Part shown: piece by piece, positions 16,746 through 25,162 of the stretch
How the letters are laid out: every line of letters starts with the position of its first letter
Numbering within the stretch: the first letter of the stretch is position 1
Source: Mobiluncus sp963511525
GTDB lineage: Bacteria; Actinomycetota; Actinomycetes; Actinomycetales; Actinomycetaceae
Direction: 5' to 3'
Assembly: GCF_963511525.1 (NCBI RefSeq)
Contig: NZ_CAUPIY010000008.1
Location: 1 to 64,000 of the forward strand
Length of the DNA: 64,000 nucleotides
Translations under genes and position numbers: made by a program
The notes under the pieces: model-generated
What the model was told of the DNA's origin: nothing
The model's input: only the letters and a program-made list of their open reading frames with translations
The model's database searches: none

Positions 16746-17318
16746 ATGGACAAATCCCCAACTGATTTCTTTGACAAGGATTTCTGGCACGTTTCGGAGC
16801 CCTTGCTGCACGTGGATCAGCGCAAGATGGCCTTTATCTGTTCCAAAGGTAACCTTGACATGGCTTACCCGGCACTGATTATGTCGATCGCGGCTCTCAC
16901 GGACAAAATCGACGTCAATATTTTCTTTACTTTCTGGGGCCTAGACATTGTCACGAAACGCACCATGGACTCCCTGAAGTTCACCATGCAGGGAAACACG
17001 GCTCTGCACTTTCCCTATCTGGAAAAAATCCGCCCCGGATGGGGTAAACGCTATATGCCTCCCAGCTTGGGAAATCTGCCGGGTGCCACTCACCTTGCCA
17101 CCTGGTACATGAACAAAATGATGGAAAAGAACGGCATTCCCCCCGTGCGTGATTTGTTAGAGCAGATAGTAGAGATGGGCGGTCATCTGTGGGGATGCAA
17201 AATGACCGTGGATCTCATGGAGCTGCGCCAGAACATGATGTTTAAAGGGGTTTCCGGAATCATCACCGCCCCTGACTTCATCAAAAAATCGGAAGGCGCC
17301 CAAATTATCTTCATATGA
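16746..17318 (+). CDS. DsrE2-like sulfur-carrier family protein (copy 2)
   Basis: 190 aa, paralogue of the protein at 13134-13703. It keeps MAFICSKGNLDMAYPALIM (Cys32), FFTFWGLDIVTKRTMDSLKF, IPPVRDLLEQIVEMGGHLWG and the following CKMTVDLMEL (Cys151). As in copy 1, these are its only cysteines, and both proteins end in an identical QIIFI. The N-terminal ~25 residues differ completely from copy 1. AGGAG precedes both a GTG at 16743 and this ATG. The 21-base gap from the upstream fusion gene implies coupling. It probably receives sulfur from that fusion protein (inference). Confidence 0.85.
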   Translation: MDKSPTDFFDKDFWHVSEPLLHVDQRKMAFICSKGNLDMAYPALIMSIAALTDKIDVNIFFTFWGLDIVTKRTMDSLKFTMQGNTALHFPYLEKIRPGWGKRYMPPSLGNLPGATHLATWYMNKMMEKNGIPPVRDLLEQIVEMGGHLWGCKMTVDLMELRQNMMFKGVSGIITAPDFIKKSEGAQIIFI

Positions 17319-17367
17319 CCCCGTTTTCTGGCACGCTGTCTCAAGCCGGGATTGTCAATCACGACGC

Positions 17368-18318
17368 CTAGGGGTGAAAGATTAGCGGACTAGGAGGCAA
17401 ATTTTCAGGTCTCCAGCTCGCCGCGGCTTGCTTGAGAATTTCTTTCGTGGGGCGGGTCAACAGTTGTGTCGCGTCAGTTTTCGCGGTCTGCCACCCCAGC
17501 GTTTCCAAGGCACGCAAAAGAATCTGTTGGTCAGACCACCCCTGGGAGTTCAGTTCGGGACGCGTCACCGATTTATCTCGCTTGGCCAGGCGCTGTCCCA
17601 ACGTATTCATGACCAACGGCACATGGGCATAGACTGCGGGGCGACCTCCCAAGGTTTCGGTGAGCCAGGCCTGCACCGGAGCGCTGGAGGCCAAATCAGA
17701 CCCCCGCACAATTTGATCCACGCCTTGATTGATGTCGTCCACCACCACGACCAGCTGATAAGCCCAATCCCCATCGGTACGCCGCAACACGAAATCGTGG
17801 AGCAAACCGGTCAGCGGCCCCAACAGGGAATCGTGTACCGTATATTCCACTCCTTGCGGGGCTCGTAGCCGCAAGGCAGGTTTGCGGCCTTGCGCTGCCA
17901 GTGCGGCCCGTTTTTCCGCTCGTTCAGAATCACTCAAATCCCGGCAGATTCCCGGATAAATCCCGGGTTTCCCATGCGGGGCGCTGGCCGCTGCCGAGAT
18001 GTCTGCCCGCGAACAGTAGCATTCGTAAACCAAACCCTTTTGTACCAGCTGTTCCAAAGCGGCTTGATACAATCCCCCACGTTGCGACTGGTAAACAACC
18101 TCCCCATCGCTCTGCAGACCCAACGCCGTCAAGTCCTCCAGGGCTTGGGCGGCAAAAGCAGGACGGGAACGTCCGGTGTCGATGTCTTCTATTCGCACCA
18201 AGAACTTGCGTCCGCTGGATTTAGCAAACAGGTAGGCTGCCACCGCGGTGCGCAGATTCCCGAAATGCATGACTCCCGACGGGCTGGGAGCAAACCGGCC
18301 GAAGCCACTTTGACTCAC
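17368..18318 (-). CDS. gluQRS: Glutamyl-Q tRNA(Asp) synthetase
   Basis: 316 aa, a truncated glutamyl-tRNA synthetase lacking the anticodon domain. HIGH-type motif SPSGVMHFGNLR, KMSKS-type motif RLAKRDKS, and the zinc site CYCS...YPGIC expected of the family. It attaches glutamate to queuosine at the wobble base of tRNA(Asp). The GTG start lies one base after the lysS stop, so it is translated from the same message. Confidence 0.9.
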   Translation of the reverse strand: MSQSGFGRFAPSPSGVMHFGNLRTAVAAYLFAKSSGRKFLVRIEDIDTGRSRPAFAAQALEDLTALGLQSDGEVVYQSQRGGLYQAALEQLVQKGLVYECYCSRADISAAASAPHGKPGIYPGICRDLSDSERAEKRAALAAQGRKPALRLRAPQGVEYTVHDSLLGPLTGLLHDFVLRRTDGDWAYQLVVVVDDINQGVDQIVRGSDLASSAPVQAWLTETLGGRPAVYAHVPLVMNTLGQRLAKRDKSVTRPELNSQGWSDQQILLRALETLGWQTAKTDATQLLTRPTKEILKQAAASWRPENLPPSPLIFHP

Positions 18319-18319
18319 A

Positions 18320-19885
18320 CTACACCCGCTTGACCAGCGGGAACGTGATAGTTTCGCGGATTCCTGCCCCCGTCAAAGTCATCAGCAAACGGTCGAGGCC
18401 CATTCCCATCCCGCCAGCAGGAGGCATCCCCTGCTCCATCGAAATGAGGAAGTCCTCATCCACTTCCATGGCTTCCGGATCTCCGTTGGCGGCATCCAAA
18501 GCCTGCTGTTCAAAACGCGCCCGCTGTACCACCGGGTCGTTCAACTCGGAATATCCGGTGGCAACTTCAAAGCCGCGAATCATCAAATCCCACTTTTGCA
18601 CCTGGCCGGGCTTGTCAGGGTGGGTCTTCACCAGAGGCGAGGTGTCCTCGGGGAAATCGCAGACAAAAGTGGGTTCCCACAATTTGTCGCCAATGAGTTC
18701 TTCCCACAGGACTTCCACGATTTTCCCGGAGGTATAGTAGGGTTCCAGCTCAATGCCGAGCCGATCCGCCAAAGTTACCAAGGCGTCCTTCGGGGTGCGC
18801 ACCGTGACTTCCTGACCCAGCGCCTCAGACAGGGAACCATAGAGGTCAATCCACTTCCATTCCCCGGATAGATCGAACTGGGTACCATCGTTCAAGGTCA
18901 CGACTTCGGAGCCAAACACGTCCCGGGCACAGCGCTGAATCATCTCTCGGGTCAGGTCCGCAATCTGGTGGTAGTCACCGTAAGCGCAATACACCTCTAT
19001 CATGGTGAATTCCGGAGAATGCGAAGAATCTGCGCCTTCGTTACGGAAGTTCCGGTTGATTTCAAAAACCTTGTCTATTCCGCCAATCAGGCAGCGCTTC
19101 AAAAACAGCTCCGGGGCGATACGCAGGTAAAGCTCCGTGTCATAGGCGTTCATGTGGGTCACAAAAGGACGGGCGGCAGCCCCGCCGTGCAAATTTTGCA
19201 ACATGGGGGTTTCTACCTCGAGGTAGTCGTGCTCATCCAGGTAGCGGCGCAGCGTCTGCACCACACGAGAGCGGTTACGCACCATGTCGCGGGCAGCGGG
19301 GCGCATAATCATATCCAGGTCACGCCGGCGAACCCGCATATCTTCACTCAAAGAGACTTCTTCGCCGGCTTCATTAATGTATGACTTCGGCAAGGGACGC
19401 AGCGCTTTACAGGTCAGCTGCCAAGAGTCCACGAAAATGGACAGCTCTCCGCGTTTAGAACTGATCACCCGACCGTGGACAAACAGGTGATCGCCCAGGT
19501 CGACCTCTGCCTTATAGGCGGACATCGATTCCGGGCCAACCTCACGTTCACTGACCATTATCTGAATGGTGGAGCCGTTACCCTCTTGCAAAGTAGCGAA
19601 AGCCAGCTTGCCGCTGGAACGCATCAGCCGAACCCGCCCGGCCAAGCCGACGTAATCTTCGGTTTCTTCCCCCGTCTGCAAATCCGAATACTTCTCACGA
19701 ACTTCGGAAATGGTGGCGGAAATATCCACGTGTACCGGGTAGGGGGTCCTGCCTTCGGCCAGCATCTTGGCGCGTTTTTCCGCACGGATTCGAATTTGTT
19801 CAGGAGCCTCGGCCGCGTACGTCTCATCGTCGCCCGCCGCAAGCGCTGGGTTTACGTTCTCAGTTTTGTTTTTGTTTTCAGCCAC
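18320..19885 (-). CDS. lysS: Lysyl-tRNA synthetase, class II
   Basis: 521 aa, a standard length. OB-fold anticodon domain (~55-170, AGRVRLMRSSGKLAFATLQ), then the class II core: motif 2 FRNEGADSSHSPEFTMIE and motif 3 GMGLDRLLMTLTGAGIRETI. It charges tRNA(Lys). The polar N-terminal ~30 residues are a variable extension. The GTG start is preceded by TAAACT at six bases, suggesting a leaderless message. It is the first gene of a two-gene unit with gluQRS, divergent from the CsoR-like gene. Confidence 0.96.
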   Translation of the reverse strand: MAENKNKTENVNPALAAGDDETYAAEAPEQIRIRAEKRAKMLAEGRTPYPVHVDISATISEVREKYSDLQTGEETEDYVGLAGRVRLMRSSGKLAFATLQEGNGSTIQIMVSEREVGPESMSAYKAEVDLGDHLFVHGRVISSKRGELSIFVDSWQLTCKALRPLPKSYINEAGEEVSLSEDMRVRRRDLDMIMRPAARDMVRNRSRVVQTLRRYLDEHDYLEVETPMLQNLHGGAAARPFVTHMNAYDTELYLRIAPELFLKRCLIGGIDKVFEINRNFRNEGADSSHSPEFTMIEVYCAYGDYHQIADLTREMIQRCARDVFGSEVVTLNDGTQFDLSGEWKWIDLYGSLSEALGQEVTVRTPKDALVTLADRLGIELEPYYTSGKIVEVLWEELIGDKLWEPTFVCDFPEDTSPLVKTHPDKPGQVQKWDLMIRGFEVATGYSELNDPVVQRARFEQQALDAANGDPEAMEVDEDFLISMEQGMPPAGGMGMGLDRLLMTLTGAGIRETITFPLVKRV

Positions 19886-19897
19886 CGTCCTAGTTTA
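19886..19897 (-). promoter_or_regulatory. -10 element of a likely leaderless lysS transcript
   Basis: Minus strand TAAACT (19892-19897), then AGGACG, then the GTG start. The AGGA is too close to act as a ribosome site. Confidence 0.45.
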
Positions 19898-20014
19898 GAC
19901 CATTACGCGGGAGTGTTGTTCCGCAAGGGTTTTACCCCTGTCAACCTGGTCCCCCACCGGAGCGAGCCGGGTAAAATTGCCCCAAGAAGTCAAACACGAT
20001 GTTTAGGGGATTCG

Positions 20015-20278
20015 ATGCAACTTTCCGCCGCTGACAAAATGACTGTTTCCGCCCGGCTGAGCGAAGCCAAACAGTCCTTAGATGAGGTTATTGACCTCAT
20101 GGAGACCGACGCGGACGCAAGCGCGTTGATTTCTAAGTTGAACGAATCATCGAGACGCTTAGACCGAGTCTCTTTCGCGCTGATGGTCTCCAGTTTGCAG
20201 GGCACCGTCGAGGCCAGCGAACCGGAACGCGAGGCAAACATCAAGCACCTCGAGCAGCTGTTCCTGCACATCGAGTAA
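20015..20278 (+). CDS. CsoR/RcnR-like small helical protein without metal ligands
   Basis: 87 aa. The helical pattern and C-terminus (HLEQLFLHIE) resemble the CsoR/RcnR metal-sensing repressor family (DUF156): MTVSARLSEAKQSLDEVIDL, SALISKLNESSRRLDRVSFA. The positions where CsoR proteins carry their Cys-His-Cys metal ligands are non-coordinating residues here, and the protein has no cysteine at all. AGGGGA precedes the ATG at five bases. It is divergent from lysS and convergent with panD. It may be a degenerate regulator or one sensing something other than copper; the family call rests on overall similarity. Confidence 0.65.
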   Translation: MQLSAADKMTVSARLSEAKQSLDEVIDLMETDADASALISKLNESSRRLDRVSFALMVSSLQGTVEASEPEREANIKHLEQLFLHIE

Positions 20279-20294
20279 GTGGCAACACCCGGAG

Positions 20295-20648
20295 TTAGTT
20301 AACCGGATGATTGTTCGCGTCTACATGCACCACGCGAGGAGTCAGGTTCCGAGCTGTTTCTTCATCAACAGTAGTGTAAGCGATGATAATGACTAGGTCG
20401 CCGGGAACCACTAGGCGAGCAGCGGGTCCGTTCATCTGGATCGTGCCAGAACCGCGGGTACCGGCGATAGTGTAGGTCGTCAGGCGCGAACCGTTATTGA
20501 CATCGACCACATCAACTTGTTCCCCCGGCAGGATGTCGGCACGCTCCAGCAAATCCGCGTCAACAGTGATGGATCCGACATAGTTAATGTCCGCATCAGT
20601 CACGGTAGCGCGATGAATCTTGCCGCTCATCATGGTTCGCATCCGCAT
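20295..20648 (-). CDS. panD: Aspartate 1-decarboxylase
   Basis: 117 aa. It makes beta-alanine for pantothenate. The self-cleavage site is the Gly-Ser pair in NYVGSITVD, giving the pyruvoyl group on the Ser. MRTMMSGKIHRATVT is the typical N-terminus, and GDLVIIIAYTTVDEETA the typical C-terminal block. Two in-frame ATGs (20648, 20642) share a GAGGGGGA ribosome site. It follows panC by 147 bases on the same strand, completing the beta-alanine and condensation steps. Confidence 0.95.
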   Translation of the reverse strand: MRMRTMMSGKIHRATVTDADINYVGSITVDADLLERADILPGEQVDVVDVNNGSRLTTYTIAGTRGSGTIQMNGPAARLVVPGDLVIIIAYTTVDEETARNLTPRVVHVDANNHPVN

Positions 20649-20795
20649 ATTTCCCCCTCAATAGGTTTCCCGGTTTGTTCCTCAGGTAGTGACGCCCCAG
20701 GGGTCTTTCACAGGGTAATCCGAAATACGCTAGGGCCGCAACATTTCCCGGGACCCCAGGCTCACCCGAAAGGCGCGGCAGGACCCTCGTGACCT

Positions 20796-21632
20796 CTAGA
20801 GTTGCACGTCCATATTGTCAATCAGCCGAGTGGAACCGACTTTCGCCGCCAGCGCCAAGATGGCGCTACCATGAAAATCGCCGGTAATCGGCACGAATCC
20901 CACCGGATTAACCAGGGCAACATAATCCACGTCTATACCCGGCACCGCTTCGAGGCGCTGACGCACTTTGGCTGCCAAATCGCCCGCACCGAGGCGGGAA
21001 GCGTTTTCTTGACCCCACTTCAAAGCCTGGGAAAGGTTGAGGGCAGTAGCGCGTTCGTTGGGGGACAGGTAACGGTTGCGTGAACTCAAGGCCAGACCGT
21101 CAGGTTCCCGGCGGATTTCCACCGGCAAAATGGTTAGGGGGAAGTCCAGGTCGGTAACCATCTGGGAGACAATGGCGAGCTGCTGCGCGTCTTTCTTGCC
21201 GAAAGCAGCCACATCGGGACGGGTCAGATGGAACATCTTGCCCACCACCAGCAACACTCCGGCAAAGTGCGTGGGGCGAGTTTTGCCCTCCAGGATTGAG
21301 GCGGCGCGACCGGGGTCGAAACGCACCAAAGCCTCGCCAACCGGATACATCACCTCGGGGGTAGGCGCAAACAGAGCGTCAGCCCCGACCACCTGGAGCT
21401 TGGCCGCATCCCCCGCCAAGTCTCGCGGATAGGTGTCATAATCCTCACCGGGAGCGAACTGGGTCGGGTTGACGAACACCGTCACCAGCACGGTATCCGC
21501 CTGGGCTTTCGCGGCCCGAACTAAATCTAAATGACCCTCGTGCAGGGCTCCCATCGTCATGACCAGGCCAAGCTTGCCACTGACACCGTTGCGCCAAGTC
21601 GCCAATTCTGCTCTGGTTTTCAACAACTCCAC
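20796..21632 (-). CDS. panC: Pantothenate synthetase
   Basis: 278 aa. It condenses pantoate and beta-alanine using ATP. HIGH-type motif MTMGALHEGHLDL, FVNPTQFAPGEDYDTYPRDL, FGKKDAQQLAIV, and the KMSKS-type LSSRNRYLSPNER. I start it at the GTG at 21632: it lies four bases after the stop of the upstream PH-domain gene, with GAGAGG inside the end of that gene. An upstream in-frame start at 21683 would overlap by 47 bases. Likely coupled to the PH-domain pair. Confidence 0.93.
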   Translation of the reverse strand: MELLKTRAELATWRNGVSGKLGLVMTMGALHEGHLDLVRAAKAQADTVLVTVFVNPTQFAPGEDYDTYPRDLAGDAAKLQVVGADALFAPTPEVMYPVGEALVRFDPGRAASILEGKTRPTHFAGVLLVVGKMFHLTRPDVAAFGKKDAQQLAIVSQMVTDLDFPLTILPVEIRREPDGLALSSRNRYLSPNERATALNLSQALKWGQENASRLGAGDLAAKVRQRLEAVPGIDVDYVALVNPVGFVPITGDFHGSAILALAAKVGSTRLIDNMDVQL

Positions 21633-21636
21633 AGTC

Positions 21637-23415
21637 TTAATCCTCTCTGAGATTGTCTGTTTGGTGTTCTCCGATACTCGCACAAGCCTCCAGGTTAGAG
21701 GTTACTCGTTCCAGCCAGGCGGCGGGAGGTTCTTTCTGACGCGCCATGTCCGCGTGGGAAACTTGCAGTTCCCAGAGTCTTTGCGCGGACTCATTGGGCA
21801 GATGGTACACCGTGGTCGGCACCACCCCCGGCACCAAGTGCAGTTTGACGTTCGCCATTCCCAAAGCCCGTTGCAACGGTCCTTGCCGCAAGGCTACGGA
21901 TTGCATCCGGCAATGCGGCACGAAAGATACGCGGCGGGTGATTCTGCCGTCGCGAATCATCACCATCGTCGTGGTCAGCACTGCAGCTTTCCGGTTCCAC
22001 GTGATCCAGTCAAACCAGCGGGCTTTCGACGAAGCGGTAAAAATACCGGGAGCCGGCCCGGAGCCGTACAGCAAGACTTCCAATAGGTTTGTACCGGCTG
22101 TTCCAATTTCGGCGCCGTTGAGGTCGGTGACCGCGCCGAGGTCGTGTTCCATCATCCACAATGCCTGCAACGCCTGAGTTCGCGTTCCTACCGGCAGCAT
22201 TACGTGGGAGCTGGTCTTTTTCTTATTGTTGCCGTTTCCTTCAGAGGCACCCTGATAGCCGGCCATAGTTAACTCGACCCGCCACCAGTCCTTGCCTCGC
22301 CATAGCAGAGGCTGCTTCAAGACGACGGCGTGAACTCGCCCGGGAGGAATGGTTTGGGAATCATGGGTCGTCAGTCCGTGGCGCAGACGGATTCCGTCAG
22401 CAGAGGCCGCCGCGGTAAAGTTCCATCCTTCGTTGACTTTTTGGCCTATCGCCGTGATAGTAGCAAAAATACCGCCAAGCACACCGAGCAGAGCTTGAGG
22501 CGCCAATAACATCGCGGCCCAGAAACTATCCGCGTCGCCGCTCATGAAGATGGCTATCGCCGGGATTAGCCCCAGTACAAACAGCAGGGGGATGAGCAGC
22601 ACCGCGAACCAGGTAGAAATGGAACGCAGAATGGAACCTACCAACATATCGGTTGGCACTTCGTAAAGTGTTGTCTCAGGGGCTTCCCCACTGGCGGCAG
22701 GCAAAGCTCCCACCAGCCCGGCCTCACCAATCCCGATAATTTTTGTACCATTCGTTAAAGAATTAGCAGCATCCGTCGCGGGGCCGGTTGGGGTTTTTTG
22801 ACCAGATGCCTTCGATAAGATTTCAGCTCGCAACGCTTGAGCCTGGGAGGCTTTCAGATACATGATGTCAATCTGAGAACCGCTGGCTCCCGCGGAATCC
22901 ACGTGCAGCTTCGCCAAACCGAGCAGACGCGGCACTAACGGAGCGATGACGTCTACCGCCTGAATCCGGTTTAGCCGCATATGACGTTCTTTTTTGAAAA
23001 TGATGCCGTGGCGAAACAAAACCGCTTCATCAGTCAGCGCATAAGCGGTAAATCTCCAGCTCAGATAGGTAAAAAGCAACAACAATAGGAGCAGCGCCGC
23101 AATCGCCAGCAGAGAAAACAACAACACCGGCAAGACCTTTCCTGCCGATTGCATCGCAGCCATCTCCTTGGAAAGGTCACGAATCAAGTCGAGTTGCGAA
23201 TAAATAACCGCCACCAGCACCACCAGGATTCCCCACATCTGGGTCAGTGGTGTTAGGGGATGAACTTTGCGCCAAACCGGAGGCTGTGCAGTAACGCTAG
23301 AGATGTCAGAACTGGCCGGAATCCCCTCCGGCAAGCCCTGCGAAGGTAAGGCAGCCGAAGATTCTTTGGGCTTTCCTTCCGAGGGTTCCCAGCCTGGATC
23401 AATTGGTTGTGTCAT
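21637..23415 (-). CDS. Large PH-domain (YdbT/DUF304-type) membrane protein
   Basis: 592 aa. It contains several membrane segments (~50-70, ~95-120, ~250-300) and at least two bacterial PH (bPH2/DUF304) domains. One begins ~123 with LTDEAVLFRHGIIFKKERHMRLNRIQAVDVI and another near the C-terminus with ITRRVSFVPHCRMQSVALRQ. A Pro/Ser-rich N-terminus of ~45 residues is cytoplasmic. ATG at 23415 with GAGGAA is chosen; the longer reading from 23502 would overlap the upstream gene. Paired with the smaller PH protein as in the common YdbS/YdbT arrangement. The molecular role is unknown. Confidence 0.85.
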   Translation of the reverse strand: MTQPIDPGWEPSEGKPKESSAALPSQGLPEGIPASSDISSVTAQPPVWRKVHPLTPLTQMWGILVVLVAVIYSQLDLIRDLSKEMAAMQSAGKVLPVLLFSLLAIAALLLLLLLFTYLSWRFTAYALTDEAVLFRHGIIFKKERHMRLNRIQAVDVIAPLVPRLLGLAKLHVDSAGASGSQIDIMYLKASQAQALRAEILSKASGQKTPTGPATDAANSLTNGTKIIGIGEAGLVGALPAASGEAPETTLYEVPTDMLVGSILRSISTWFAVLLIPLLFVLGLIPAIAIFMSGDADSFWAAMLLAPQALLGVLGGIFATITAIGQKVNEGWNFTAAASADGIRLRHGLTTHDSQTIPPGRVHAVVLKQPLLWRGKDWWRVELTMAGYQGASEGNGNNKKKTSSHVMLPVGTRTQALQALWMMEHDLGAVTDLNGAEIGTAGTNLLEVLLYGSGPAPGIFTASSKARWFDWITWNRKAAVLTTTMVMIRDGRITRRVSFVPHCRMQSVALRQGPLQRALGMANVKLHLVPGVVPTTVYHLPNESAQRLWELQVSHADMARQKEPPAAWLERVTSNLEACASIGEHQTDNLRED

Positions 23416-23434
23416 CTGTCGTTCCTCGCCGTGT

Positions 23435-23935
23435 TCACAATCCCGCTCGCAAGGATTCACCGCGCGCGGTGAGGATTTGACGTAAGCGATCTGCCTCGGC
23501 ATGGTCCAATCCGGGAATGCTCGCCGCAGATTCCATCGAAGCGGTCTTCATGCTGACCTGGGCGATGCCGAAAATCCTGTCGATAGGCCCCTGTTGCACA
23601 TCCACGAACTGCATCCGCCCGTAAGGAATCGCCCACATTTTCTTAAACATGATGCCGCGACGTAAGAACAGATCCCGCTCGGACTCGGCGTAGCCCCACG
23701 CCTTGACCTGACGCGGAATTAACCACAGCTGCCACACCAGCAGACCAATCGGTACAATCTCCAGGAGCCAAAACCACGGCAGTTCCTGGGTGAACATCAT
23801 TGCCCCCGCGAATACCCCGAGAGCCAGCGCGAAAACCACAATCCACACCAGCAGCCCCAAAATCCGCACCGTGATGAGCTTCATGGAAATCGGCTTGAAC
23901 GTCACACCCTCAGGATTGAATAATTCACCACTCAT
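23435..23935 (-). CDS. Small PH-domain (YdbS-like) membrane protein
   Basis: 166 aa. Two membrane segments (~20-45, ~53-72) and a bPH2 domain: LFLRRGIMFKKMWAIPYGRMQFVDVQQGPIDRIFGIAQV. Partner of the larger PH protein 19 bases downstream. No established function. The ATG has TAAGAT six bases upstream and no ribosome site, suggesting a leaderless internal promoter. Confidence 0.85.
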   Translation of the reverse strand: MSGELFNPEGVTFKPISMKLITVRILGLLVWIVVFALALGVFAGAMMFTQELPWFWLLEIVPIGLLVWQLWLIPRQVKAWGYAESERDLFLRRGIMFKKMWAIPYGRMQFVDVQQGPIDRIFGIAQVSMKTASMESAASIPGLDHAEADRLRQILTARGESLRAGL

Positions 23936-23947
23936 AGGGACATCTTA
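23936..23947 (-). promoter_or_regulatory. -10 element of a likely leaderless transcript for the PH-domain pair and pan genes
   Basis: Minus strand TAAGAT (23942-23947), six bases, ATG start. It lies between the DUF2520 gene and the PH gene, so the PH-pan unit may be transcribed independently. Confidence 0.4.
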
Positions 23948-23985
23948 TCCGGGCACACGGGGATTAATCGAGGCAGAATCTGCAT

Positions 23986-24918
23986 TCAGCCTAAAACTTT
24001 TTGAAGTTGGTCGAACTGGGTGGGGCTCAAACCTCCGCGTTGCCGCAGCCGTTGCGTCACGGCTCGTGCCAGGGCGCGGTAGGAATCGGGCAGGTCAGCC
24101 AAATCGTCAAAAGGCAGTGCCGGATCCAAGTCATCTTTGTCAAGGACCGGTCCGTTCTGTAGCGCCTTTAGGTGCAGGGCCACGGTTTGGGTGTCCCCCC
24201 GTACCACCGGTCCGGACAGTCCCGCTTCCCCTTCCCGTAAAGCTCTTTCAAAAGCGGTCTTAAACAATGGCTCCGCAAAGGCTGCCGGGTCGTCCAGCCC
24301 CGCCATTCGCAGCGCTCGCAGGGCTTGGGACACCAAGATTACTAAGTGATTTGCCCCGTGCGCTAAAGCAGCGTGGTACAGGGGACGTGCCGAGTCAGGC
24401 AACACGTGCGGTACTCCGCCGAGGTCCAAAACTAGAGCTTGAGCCACAGCCAGCAATGCCCGTGGAGCATTGACTGCCCAATGGGTTCCTGGCAAACGCT
24501 GCAAATCTAAGGACGTACCGGAAAACGTTTGCGCCGGGTGCAGCGCTAGGGGAATGGCCCCCGCTGCGGCAGCGGGCTGTAAAACATCCAATCCGTGGGC
24601 CCCGGACACGTGAGCGACCAGCTGACCCGCTCGAAACGCTTGTGACTCGGCTAAATGCGTGACCAGAGGGGCAATTTCCCGATCTCGCACGGTAAACAGC
24701 ACGAGGTCGCAATCGGGCACCAGCTGTGCCGGCGGCACCACCGCAACACCGGGAAGGATGGCGTCCACCCGCTCTTGGGAAGTCTGCGAACGTGCCGAAA
24801 CCCCCACTAAAATGTGGCCTGCCTGTGTGAACGCTGCAGCCAGGATGGGGCCTACCGCACCCATACCGATGACGCCCACCCGCAGAACCGGGCTGGGACT
24901 CCCACCAATTTCAGACAT
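23986..24918 (-). CDS. Rossmann-like / DUF2520 protein (ketopantoate-reductase-like)
   Basis: 310 aa. N-terminal NAD(P)-binding fold with VGVIGMGAVGPILAAAFTQAGH, then a C-terminal DUF2520 domain (~165-280) including LYHAALAHGANHLVILVSQAL. In actinobacteria such proteins commonly precede panC and may perform ketopantoate reduction; that is inference, since classical PanE motifs are not clear. The ATG at 24918 has TACGAT six bases upstream, suggesting a leaderless start; an in-frame GTG lies at 24945. Confidence 0.8.
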   Translation of the reverse strand: MSEIGGSPSPVLRVGVIGMGAVGPILAAAFTQAGHILVGVSARSQTSQERVDAILPGVAVVPPAQLVPDCDLVLFTVRDREIAPLVTHLAESQAFRAGQLVAHVSGAHGLDVLQPAAAAGAIPLALHPAQTFSGTSLDLQRLPGTHWAVNAPRALLAVAQALVLDLGGVPHVLPDSARPLYHAALAHGANHLVILVSQALRALRMAGLDDPAAFAEPLFKTAFERALREGEAGLSGPVVRGDTQTVALHLKALQNGPVLDKDDLDPALPFDDLADLPDSYRALARAVTQRLRQRGGLSPTQFDQLQKVLG

Positions 24919-24930
24919 GACACTATCGTA
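24919..24930 (-). promoter_or_regulatory. -10 element of a likely leaderless DUF2520 transcript
   Basis: Minus strand TACGAT (24925-24930), AGTGTC, then ATG. No convincing -35. Confidence 0.35.
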
Positions 24931-25105
24931 AACCACCTCCACCACGGGTAACCCGGCGCAAGCCCGTAGCGTCCAAACCAGACTTTCCCAACCCAGCAGG
25001 TTGCCGGGGACTGGTGAATTCAGAGAATCTCCGGACTATTCGACGGGAAATCCGCTCCAAGCTGCACCCAGCACTACCTTTTGCCGTTAAGATGTATGTA
25101 TGGAG

Positions 25106-25132
25106 TGTCGTGTCTCCAAAACTTGCACGACA
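25106..25132 (+). promoter_or_regulatory. Inverted repeat upstream of the response-regulator gene
   Basis: TGTCGTG (25106-25112) and CACGACA (25126-25132) are perfect 7-base arms around 13 bases, ending 30 bases before the start. TAAGAT at 25088-25093 could be the -10. The repeat may be an operator or a leader hairpin. Confidence 0.4.
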
Positions 25133-25162
25133 TATTGAACACGTTGGTTATCGAGGATGGTT

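Noticed and set aside
11340..17318. A dissimilatory sulfite-reduction (Dsr) locus
   Set aside because: No dsrAB or dsrMKJOP genes are present and the DsrC-like arms lack the second cysteine, so only sulfur relay is supported.
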